From CAITNQ01 sp041661365 (GTDB lineage: Bacteria; Latescibacterota; UBA2968; UBA8231): a DNA stretch of 19,940 nt. This document shows positions 1 through 6,530 of this stretch, piece after piece (position 1 is the stretch's first letter; every line of letters begins with the position of its first letter). Below the pieces are notes generated by a model that saw only the letters and a list, made by a program, of their open reading frames with translations, was not told the origin of the DNA and made no database searches. Both the position numbers and the translations under genes were made by a program. The stretch lies in contig JBAZUN010000061.1 of the NCBI GenBank assembly GCA_041661365.1, positions 1-19,940 of the forward strand, written 5' to 3'.

Positions 1-1584
1 TCTTCCGATCTCGAGGTCCATCCCCAGGAGCTCGGCCGCGGCCACCGCATGCTCGAGCAGCTCCTGGGCCAGCTCCACGTCCATGGCGGCCGAGACGCCC
101 AGACTGACCGGCAGGTCTCCGCCCCCGACGAACCGGTTCTCCGGGGACTGCGAGGGGACGATCTGCAGCCGGCCGTCGTTGTCCTCGATCAGGTAGCTCT
201 CGTAGAAGGCCGCGACCTCCTTGATGAAGGGGTAGGCCCGCTGCCGCAGGAACTCCAGGTCCTGCCCGTACTCCCAGTGCCACCACAGGTGCTGGGCCAG
301 CCAGGGCGCGGCGCCGATCCACACGGCCCAGCCAAAGGACTCGGGCGTGCTGCGACCCCAGGGATCGGTCTGGATCGGGAACCAGATCCCGTCGCACCCG
401 TAGACCTCGCGGGCCGCCCTACGGGCGTGCGGCACGAACCGTTCGAGGTGCTGGAACAGGGCCTCGGTGGCGTACTGCAGGTGGCCGGCCTCGGCCGGCC
501 AGTAGTTCATCTGCAGGTTGACGTCGTGGTGGTAGTCGGCCTGCCAGGGCGGATCGAGGTCCTCGTTCCACTTCCCCTGCAGGTTCGGCGGGAGCGAGGC
601 CGTGGCGGTCGAGGCCACGAGCAGGTACCGGCCGTGGTTGAAGTAGAGCAGCGGCAGGGCCGGATCGGCCGCACCCTCGCGGGCCGCCCGCAGCCGTTGG
701 TCGGTCGGCAGGTCCTGGTCCTCGGGCAGGTCCACCTCCAGGTCGAGACCGCGATAGAGCCGGTCGTAGACCTGGCCGTGCTGCCGGATCAGGGCGGCCC
801 AGTCTCCCTCGGGGAGACCGCGGCGGAAGCACTCCCGGGCCGGGGCCTGGGCCTGCGCCGAGGTGCCGATATCCAGGGCCACGAGCACCTCGCCCACCCC
901 CTCGAAGACCAGCCGCTCCCCCTGCACCCGGACCTTCCCCGACCGCACCCGGACCCGGGCCTCGACGCGGAAGCCGATCCCGCCGTCGAACTGACCGTCG
1001 AGGATCAGCCGGTCGGGCTCGATCTCGGTCCGCAGGAAGCAGCCGGGGTCCTCGCGGCGCTCCAGCCAGAGGCTCCCCTCGAACGGTCGATCGGCATAGA
1101 CGCGCACCCAGATCAGGTCATGGGCCAGGTCGGCCAGGTACTCGCGGCAGTAGCGGGTCCCGGCGACCCGGTAGGTCACCGTGACCAGGCCGCGGTCGAG
1201 ATCCAGCTCGCGGCGATACTCCTCGGGCTCGCCGTGAGCCAGGAGCAGCCGCAGGTCGCCGGCCGGCTGGTACGGATCGACCCGATGGGGCCGCCGCGAG
1301 GTGCCGCCCGGACCGCCGAAGGCCTCGTTCCCCAGCCGCGTCCCCTCGACGTACTCCCCGGCCAGGAGGAGCCGCCGGACCTCGGCGAGCCGGTCGGCGC
1401 CTGGCTCGGGCTCGCGGTTGCGATTGATCCCCCGCCACAGCCATTCGTGGTTGAGGGCCACGCGCTCGGGCAGGCCGCCGATCACCATGGCCGCGAGCCG
1501 GCCGGTGCCGATCGGCAGACCGGCCATGTACTCGGAGGCCGGGGAGGTATACCACAATCGCTTGGTCGAGCTGCCTTCAGCCAT
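1..1584 (-). CDS. GH95 alpha-L-fucosidase/alpha-L-galactosidase, C-terminus cut by window edge
   Basis: An exo-glycosidase expected to remove terminal alpha-1,2-linked L-fucose (or L-galactose) by inversion. The frame is open from 1584 to base 1 (528 residues); GH95 proteins usually have about 750-800, so the C-terminal third is missing. The N-terminal GH95 signature LPIGTGRLAAMVIGG lies at residues 23-37 and ALNHEWLWRG at 43-52. The (alpha/alpha)6-barrel core shows LPPNLQGKWN (331-340), PPWQADYHHDVNLQMNYWPAE (about 345-365, key residues D354 and N356) and PSQSPEN (477-483), whose E482 is the likely general acid. I see no signal peptide, so it is probably cytoplasmic. The ATG at 1584 has GAGGA five bases upstream; an in-frame ATG at 1596 is the alternative and has no good ribosome site. 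It is divergent from the cysteine-rich gene. The last three codons overlap an adapter-like sequence. Family call is secure; exact sugar is not. Confidence 0.92.
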   Translation of the reverse strand, partial: MAEGSSTKRLWYTSPASEYMAGLPIGTGRLAAMVIGGLPERVALNHEWLWRGINRNREPEPGADRLAEVRRLLLAGEYVEGTRLGNEAFGGPGGTSRRPHRVDPYQPAGDLRLLLAHGEPEEYRRELDLDRGLVTVTYRVAGTRYCREYLADLAHDLIWVRVYADRPFEGSLWLERREDPGCFLRTEIEPDRLILDGQFDGGIGFRVEARVRVRSGKVRVQGERLVFEGVGEVLVALDIGTSAQAQAPARECFRRGLPEGDWAALIRQHGQVYDRLYRGLDLEVDLPEDQDLPTDQRLRAAREGAADPALPLLYFNHGRYLLVASTATASLPPNLQGKWNEDLDPPWQADYHHDVNLQMNYWPAEAGHLQYATEALFQHLERFVPHARRAAREVYGCDGIWFPIQTDPWGRSTPESFGWAVWIGAAPWLAQHLWWHWEYGQDLEFLRQRAYPFIKEVAAFYESYLIEDNDGRLQIVPSQSPENRFVGGGDLPVSLGVSAAMDVELAQELLEHAVAAAELLGMDLEIGR

Positions 1585-1673
1585 CGCCGTCCTCATGGAC
1601 CGGGTGAACGCGGTGAGGTGGAGTCGCGCCGACAATATAGGACATTTGATTCCCGCCCTCACCCGCCCGGACG

Positions 1674-1702
1674 TTGTTGGGGCCGACGGTCCCCCGTATA
1701 TT
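1674..1702 (+). promoter_or_regulatory. Putative sigma70-type promoter for the cysteine-rich/MFS unit
   Basis: TTGTTG at 1674-1679, a 17-base spacer and TATATT at 1697-1702 precede the GTG start at 1738. Just downstream, around the expected transcription start, the 8-mer GAGCAGTG occurs twice (1708-1715 and 1720-1727), the first within the inverted repeat GAGCA-G-TGCTC. On the opposite strand AATATA at 1634-1639 reads as TATATT and may be the -10 of the GH95 gene, but its -35 is poor. Prediction from sequence pattern only. Confidence 0.45.
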
Positions 1703-1737
1703 CCGTCGAGCAGTGCTCAGAGCAGTGAGGGAGGCCG

Positions 1738-2628
1738 GTGTCCGATCTACGCAGGCGCGGCAGGCACGGAAGTTCGATGGCCGGGATCGCGGCGGCGGTC
1801 CTGCTGCTGGCCGCGGGCCTGAGCTCGGAAGAGCCGGCTGACCCGTCGCGGACAACCGCCTGCGACGAGGCCGAGCAGCAGTTCCAGTCCCTCCTTTCGG
1901 GGGAGAGCGAGCCGACCACCGACCTGCTGGACGGGTACTGCGAGTCAGAGTGTCTCTCGGCCGCGGGGTCGACCACCGACGAGCCGGCCGCCGAGGCTGG
2001 CACCGGCAGACTGGCGGCCATGCGGCGCCTCTGCCTCCGGCAGGACGGCGAGTACTGCTTCCCCGGCTTCACCGCGGCCCTGCAGGTGCTCGCCGACGCC
2101 GAGGAGGAGCCCCTGCCCGAGGACGCCCTCGAAGAGGTCTGCACCCCCTGCGCCCTGAAGCTCTACGCCGACCTCCTCGCCCTCGGACCGGCCGCTGACC
2201 GGCGGTCCTCGCCGCTGGAGCTGGTCTGCGCCCGGGACCCTTCCTTCTGCGCCACCCGCACTCGGCGCTTCCTCGAGGGGCTCGAGCTCCTCGACACCGG
2301 GTGCGATCCTGTGCCCGGCTCCGAGTGCCGCTCCCAACTGCTCGAGTTCGCCGGCGCGGTGAGCCGGCAGGACACCTGCGTGCAGGTCTCGCTGCAACGG
2401 TACTGCGGCACCCGGTACGTCGAATCCAACCCCGAGGAGCTGGAGGCGGCCCTGGAGTCGCTGCGGCGGACCGGCGCCGAGCTGACCGGACGGACCGAGC
2501 CGACGGCCACCGAGCTGGAGCGGTACCAGCAGGTGGTAGCCGCGCTCCAGGAGCAGTTGGACTACGCTATGCTCCTGTTCCAGCCCACCGAGATGCTCGA
2601 CATGGAGTTCTCGGGCGCCGAGTTCTGA
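1738..2628 (+). CDS. Secreted cysteine-pair repeat protein, function unknown
   Basis: I do not recognise a named family. The 296-residue product starts with GTG; GAGGGAGG at 1727-1734 is very close upstream. An in-frame ATG at 1777 is the alternative start. The N-terminus has arginines followed by a hydrophobic stretch (about residues 15-29), giving a plausible signal peptide or lipid-less membrane anchor. The mature part has 13 cysteines at 42, 68, 72, 99, 107, 135, 138, 164, 171, 189, 197, 214 and 223. Twelve form six close pairs (spacing C-x2-C to C-x8-C) recurring every 25-36 residues, suggesting a helical repeat held by disulfides outside the cytoplasm. Acidic helices follow, with a possible short coiled coil at about 233-280. 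The stop is ten bases before the MFS start, so the two are probably co-transcribed. A surface or periplasmic role is inference. Confidence 0.75.
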   Translation: MSDLRRRGRHGSSMAGIAAAVLLLAAGLSSEEPADPSRTTACDEAEQQFQSLLSGESEPTTDLLDGYCESECLSAAGSTTDEPAAEAGTGRLAAMRRLCLRQDGEYCFPGFTAALQVLADAEEEPLPEDALEEVCTPCALKLYADLLALGPAADRRSSPLELVCARDPSFCATRTRRFLEGLELLDTGCDPVPGSECRSQLLEFAGAVSRQDTCVQVSLQRYCGTRYVESNPEELEAALESLRRTGAELTGRTEPTATELERYQQVVAALQEQLDYAMLLFQPTEMLDMEFSGAEF

Positions 2629-2638
2629 GGCCTGCCGA

Positions 2639-3895
2639 GTGCTCCTGCCCCCCGCGCTGCGCGCGCCCCTCGACCGCGGCCTCGACTACTGGCGCCGCCA
2701 GCCGGTCGACCTCCGCTGGTTCGTCGCCGCCCTGTGCGTGGGCACGGTCGGCGGCTCCTTGGTCGACCCGGCGTTCAACAACTACCTGCGCGACACCTTC
2801 GCCCTAGGGGCCGACAAGCGCGGGCAGCTCGAGTTCCCGCGCGAGCTGCCCGGCTTCCTGGTCACCGTCACCTCGGGCCTGCTGTTCTTCCTGCCCGAGG
2901 TCCGCACCGCCGCCGTCGCCACCGGGCTGACCGCCCTGGGGATCGCCGGCCTGGCTTGGGCCGGGGCGAACTACGGGGTCATGGTGGTCTACATGTTCCT
3001 GTGGTCGATGGGCGGGCACCTGATGATGCCGATGCGCTCCTCGATCACCCTGTCCTTTGCCAAGGCGGGCCGTCAGGCCACCATCCTCGGGGTCACCGGG
3101 AGCATCACCACGGTGGCGGCGATCGTCGGCTCGGGCACCGGCTGGTGGCTCTTCTCCCGGTACGGGTCCAGCGGCGCCACCTACCACGCGGCCTTCCTCC
3201 TCGGCGCCGGTCTGACGGCCCTGAGCGCCCTGATGCTCCTGCGGATGCGGACCGCCCGGACCGCCGCCGACCAGCCGCGGCCCAAGCTGGTCGTCCGCCG
3301 CCGGTACTGGATCTATTACCTGATGTCGACCCTCAACGGGGCGCGGAAACAGGTCTTCATCACCTTCGCGCCCTGGGTCCTCATCACCATCTTCCACCGG
3401 GGTCCCTCGACCTTCGCGGCCCTGGCCATCGCGGCTGCGGTGCTGGGGATCGCCGGCCAGCCGCTCGTCGGCAAGCTGATCGATCGCTTCGGCGAGCGAC
3501 GCGTGCTGATGGCCGAGGGGATCTTCCTGGTGGCGGTCTGTCTCGGGTACGGCTTCGCCCACCGGCTCAGCTCCGGCTCGACGGTGCTGGCTCTGATCTA
3601 TGCCTGTTATATCCTCGACAATCTGCTGTTCTCGATCGGTATGGCGCGGGTGACCTACATCACCAAGATCGCCGAGCGGCCGGAGGACGTCACCGCCACC
3701 CTCTCCCTGGGCGTGACCCTGGACCACGCCGTCTCCATGTCGATCCCGATCCTGGGCGGGGCCACCTGGGTCGTGTGGGGATTCGAGTACGTCTTTGCCG
3801 GCGCCGCCGTGCTGGCGGTGCTGAGCACGGTGGTGGCGTCCTGGGTAAGGGTACCCGAGGGAGCGGGACGAACGGTGCTGGTGGAGAAGGGGTAG
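2639..3895 (+). CDS. Major facilitator superfamily transporter
   Basis: A 418-residue inner-membrane carrier with about twelve hydrophobic segments in two halves. The halves are joined by a basic cytoplasmic loop at about 200-225, rich in arginine. The N-half has the segment LEFPRELPGFL (64-74), which I recall from an uncharacterised MFS group of anaerobes and planctomycete-like bacteria. The C-half has GKLIDRFGERRVL, matching the GxxxDRxGxRR loop motif of the superfamily. The GTG start at 2639 is preceded by TGAGG at 2626-2630, which overlaps the stop codon of the upstream gene, so translation is probably coupled. Substrate cannot be read from the sequence; sugar or oligosaccharide is a guess from the neighbouring hydrolases. 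Its stop lies only two bases from the convergent ketosynthase stop, leaving no room for a separate terminator. Confidence 0.88.
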   Translation: MLLPPALRAPLDRGLDYWRRQPVDLRWFVAALCVGTVGGSLVDPAFNNYLRDTFALGADKRGQLEFPRELPGFLVTVTSGLLFFLPEVRTAAVATGLTALGIAGLAWAGANYGVMVVYMFLWSMGGHLMMPMRSSITLSFAKAGRQATILGVTGSITTVAAIVGSGTGWWLFSRYGSSGATYHAAFLLGAGLTALSALMLLRMRTARTAADQPRPKLVVRRRYWIYYLMSTLNGARKQVFITFAPWVLITIFHRGPSTFAALAIAAAVLGIAGQPLVGKLIDRFGERRVLMAEGIFLVAVCLGYGFAHRLSSGSTVLALIYACYILDNLLFSIGMARVTYITKIAERPEDVTATLSLGVTLDHAVSMSIPILGGATWVVWGFEYVFAGAAVLAVLSTVVASWVRVPEGAGRTVLVEKG

Positions 3896-3897
3896 GC

Positions 3898-5133
3898 TCA
3901 GGCTTGGGTGAAGGCCAGCACCACGTTCTGTCCGCCGAAGCCGAAGGCGTTGGACAGGGCCGCCTCGATCGCGGAGGGACGGGCCTGGTTCGGGATCACG
4001 TCCAGGTCGCAGGCCGGATCAGGGGTCTCGTGGTTGATCGTCGGTGGCAGCAGCCCTTCGCGCAGTGCCAGCACCGTGGCGGCCGCCTCGATCGCGCCGG
4101 CCGCACCCAGGGTGTGACCGATCATCGATTTGCACGAGCTCACCGGCACCCGCCGGTCGCCGAAGACCCGGTGGATCGCCGCCGCCTCGATCCGGTCGTT
4201 CGCCTCGGTCGAGGTGCCGTGGGCGTTGATGTACCCCACCTGCGCAGGATCGAGACCGGCGTCGGTCAGCGCCGCCGACATGGCCGCGGCCGCCCATCTC
4301 CCCTCCGGCTCTGGCACGGCGATGCTGTACGCGTCGGTGGTCATGCCGTACCCGGCCAGAACCGCCAGCGGCTCGGCGCCGCGCGCCGCCGCATGCGCCG
4401 CGGTCTCGAGCAGCAGCACCCCCGCGCCCTCGCCGATGACGAAGCCGTCGCGACCGGCGTCGAACGGCCGGCTGGCCCGCTCGGGCTCGTCGTTCCGCCG
4501 CGACAGGACCCCCATGCAGCCGTACGCGTCGACCACCAGGGGGGTGATGGTGGACTCGGCCCCGCCGGCCAGGACGGCGTCGGCCCGACCCAGCCGGAGC
4601 AGATCCAAGGCCATCCCGATGGCGGCGGCACCGGTGGCACAGGCAGCGCAGGGACCCAGGTTCGGGCCGTGGACGCCCAGCACCAGGGCCGCGTTGCAGG
4701 CCGGCATGTTGGGGATGATCTTGGGAACGGCCAGAGGGTTCACCGATCCCGGGCCGTCGGTCAGGAAGCGGCGGTGCTGCTCCTCGAGGAAGGTGTAGTC
4801 GCCGGCGGCCGAGCCGATCAGGCAGCCGATGCGGCCGCGGTTCGCGCGATCGAGGTCGAGCCCGCCGTCACGGACCGCCTCGGCAGCGGCAGCGGCAGCG
4901 AGCTGCGAGACCCTGGCCATGCGGCGGGCCTGCTTGTGCGACATGCAGACTTCAGGGTCGAACCCGGGGATCTCCGAGGCGATCTGACTGAGGTGCCCGG
5001 CCGGATCGAACGCCTGGATGCGGCGCACCCCGGAGCGACCGGCCGTCAGGGCCTGCCAGAACTCCTCGCGCCGGCAACCGATCGAGGTAAAGACCCCGAT
5101 CCCGGTGACGACCACCGGACCGCCGGCCGACAT
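3898..5133 (-). CDS. fabF: Beta-ketoacyl-ACP synthase II (FabF-type)
   Basis: Condenses malonyl-ACP with an acyl-ACP in fatty-acid or polyketide-like chain elongation, in the cytoplasm. The 411-residue length equals the usual KAS II length. The thiolase-fold catalytic triad is complete: Cys165 in GPCAACATG, His305 in INAHGTSTEAND and His340 in CKSMIGHTLGAAGA, with Lys335 also kept; the C-terminal NAFGFGGQN glycine loop is at 395-403. The ATG at 5133 follows the stop of the flavin oxidoreductase gene after two bases, so they form an operon. The frame stays open much further upstream, but only as a shadow of that gene. No ACP, FabD or FabG is adjacent, so this is a satellite pair rather than a fab cluster, and a housekeeping copy may exist elsewhere. 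It could act in a secondary pathway instead of bulk fatty-acid synthesis. Confidence 0.93.
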   Translation of the reverse strand: MSAGGPVVVTGIGVFTSIGCRREEFWQALTAGRSGVRRIQAFDPAGHLSQIASEIPGFDPEVCMSHKQARRMARVSQLAAAAAAEAVRDGGLDLDRANRGRIGCLIGSAAGDYTFLEEQHRRFLTDGPGSVNPLAVPKIIPNMPACNAALVLGVHGPNLGPCAACATGAAAIGMALDLLRLGRADAVLAGGAESTITPLVVDAYGCMGVLSRRNDEPERASRPFDAGRDGFVIGEGAGVLLLETAAHAAARGAEPLAVLAGYGMTTDAYSIAVPEPEGRWAAAAMSAALTDAGLDPAQVGYINAHGTSTEANDRIEAAAIHRVFGDRRVPVSSCKSMIGHTLGAAGAIEAAATVLALREGLLPPTINHETPDPACDLDVIPNQARPSAIEAALSNAFGFGGQNVVLAFTQA

Positions 5134-5135
5134 GG

Positions 5136-6221
5136 TCAGACCGGTTCCTGGCTCAGGTGATACGCCGCCTCCTGGACCAGCTCGTCGACCAGCTCGGCCA
5201 CCGACACGATCTTGTTGATCCGCCAGGCATTGGCGCCGGAGAAGACGAAGGCCTCGTCCAGGTTCCCCTCGGCCGCGTTGACCAGCACCTTGGCGATGCA
5301 GTAGGGCACCGTCTTGGGGTTGCAGGTCTTCAGGCACTTGTAGGTGCAGCGGAAGGGGACGGTCTCTCCCCGCTTGACCCGCTCGACGAACTCGTTGTTG
5401 AGCACCCGACCCGGCAGGCCGACCGGACTGTGGATGATGGTGATGTCCTCCTCCCGGGCGTCGAGGTAGGCTTGCTTGAAGCGCGGATCGACGTCGCACT
5501 CGTCGGTACAGACGAAGCGGGTGGCCATCTGCACCCCGGAGGCGCCCAGGCGCAGGACCCGGGCGATGTCGGCCCCGTCGAAGATCCCCCCGGCCGCGAC
5601 CACCGGGATCGGCGGGTCGAACTCGTGCGCCGTCGCGATCACCTCGACCAGGATCTGGTCGAGGGTCGGGGCCGTGCCTTCGGCCGCCTCCTCGAAGCTG
5701 AACCCCAGGTGGCCGCCGGCCCGTACCCCCTCGACCACCACGGCGTCGGGGACCCGGCCAAAGGAGCGCTGCCACTTTCGCGCGATCACGTTCAGCGCCC
5801 GGGCCGAGGAGACGATCGGGACCAGCTTGGTCGGCTGGCCTTCGACGAAGCGGGGCAGATCCAGCGGCAGGCCGGCCCCGGAGATGATGAGGTCGACCCC
5901 CTCGGCCGCGGCGACCGTGGCCAGGTTGTCGTAGTCGGTCAGCGCCACCATCACGTTGACCCCGATGATGCCGTTGGACAGGGACCGGGCCCGGCGGATC
6001 TCGTCGCGCAGGCCGTCGCCGTTGACGCGCAGGTACATGGAGCCCGGGTGGTCCTCGAAACGGCCGAGGCCGACCGTGGCGATGACCCCCACGCACCCCT
6101 GGTTGGCCACCGCCGCCGCAAGGCTGGCGCGGGAGACCCGCACCCCCATGCCGCCTTGGATGATCGGCGGATTGACCTCCAGGTCTCCGATGTTGAGCGA
6201 GGGCAGCTTGCCGTTCGCCAT
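5136..6221 (-). CDS. NPD/nitronate monooxygenase-family FMN oxidoreductase (FabK-like) with C-terminal Cys4 motif
   Basis: A 361-residue TIM-barrel flavoprotein of the family containing nitronate monooxygenase and FabK enoyl-ACP reductase II. Visible motifs are PIIQGGMGVRVS (19-30), the FMN-phosphate motif AGGHLGF (168-174) and VAAGGIFDGADIARVLRLGA (about 208-227), with GVQMATRF (229-236). A C-terminal cysteine cluster at 292, 296, 300 and 308 (C-x3-C-x3-C-x7-C) is not part of the minimal fold and looks able to bind a metal or Fe-S centre; I recall it in homologues from anaerobes. The ATG at 6221 has GAGGAGGA four to five bases upstream. A 7-bp inverted repeat lies in the leader. It is followed after two bases by fabF, which favours an enoyl-reductase or acyl-chain role over nitronate detoxification, but this is inference. 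Confidence 0.85.
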   Translation of the reverse strand: MANGKLPSLNIGDLEVNPPIIQGGMGVRVSRASLAAAVANQGCVGVIATVGLGRFEDHPGSMYLRVNGDGLRDEIRRARSLSNGIIGVNVMVALTDYDNLATVAAAEGVDLIISGAGLPLDLPRFVEGQPTKLVPIVSSARALNVIARKWQRSFGRVPDAVVVEGVRAGGHLGFSFEEAAEGTAPTLDQILVEVIATAHEFDPPIPVVAAGGIFDGADIARVLRLGASGVQMATRFVCTDECDVDPRFKQAYLDAREEDITIIHSPVGLPGRVLNNEFVERVKRGETVPFRCTYKCLKTCNPKTVPYCIAKVLVNAAEGNLDEAFVFSGANAWRINKIVSVAELVDELVQEAAYHLSQEPV

Positions 6222-6530
6222 GAATCCTCCTCATCGCAGCCCGCATGACTTTTCCAACGGGCTGTTAGTGTCGCGTCCCTTCAGGGAACTGGGAAAGTAT
6301 GGCGCCGGCCTGCGGCCCTGACTCCGGGCAGACCATCCGGGCGCCCGAGCCGACGGGCTCCGGGCTTGAGAACAACTGGACAGCACCCCATCCGGTCAAG
6401 TAGGCCGGATCACGGACCGCGGCGGGGGCGGTGACGGCGTTCGGTGCGTCACCTTGACGGGGTGACCGGCATGGGGGTATTTGCTTGCCGCCAAAAAACG
6501 GCGACCCGGCGACACCGGATGGAGGACGCG
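6222..6530. other. 309-base divergent intergenic region with hairpins and repeats
   Basis: No credible gene is seen. For the minus-strand oxidoreductase, an inverted repeat CAGCCCG (6237-6243)/CGGGCTG (6258-6264) lies in the leader. A second inverted repeat, ATCCGG (6390-6395)/CCGGAT (6405-6410), sits mid-region. For the symporter, a promoter-like pair is at 6454-6483 with three GGTGAC half-sites around it (6430-6435, 6448-6453 inverted, 6461-6466). In-frame ATGs at 6444 and 6519 precede the symporter start but lack its strong ribosome site; the first lies upstream of the predicted promoter. Confidence 0.6.
6454..6483 (+). promoter_or_regulatory. Putative promoter of the symporter gene with flanking GGTGAC half-sites
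   Basis: TTGACG at 6454-6459 and TATTTG at 6478-6483 are separated by 18 bases. The -35 box is bracketed by GTCACC (6448-6453) and GGTGAC (6461-6466), inverted copies seven bases apart, and another GGTGAC lies at 6430-6435. This looks like an operator over the -35 region. Its placement also argues that translation starts at 6531 and not at the earlier in-frame ATG. Confidence 0.45.

Noticed and set aside
49..1728. 559-codon open frame on the plus strand
   Set aside because: It is the antisense shadow of the GH95 gene; GC-rich third positions remove stops. The translation has no fold-like pattern, while the minus strand shows clear GH95 motifs.
2734..5160. 808-codon open frame on the plus strand across the MFS and fabF genes
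   Set aside because: Product is Arg/Gly/Pro/His-rich low complexity and crosses two real convergent genes with complete motifs.
5134..6246. Upstream extension of the fabF frame to 782 codons
   Set aside because: The added part overlaps the oxidoreductase gene in another frame and has no family match; KAS II begins naturally at 5133.
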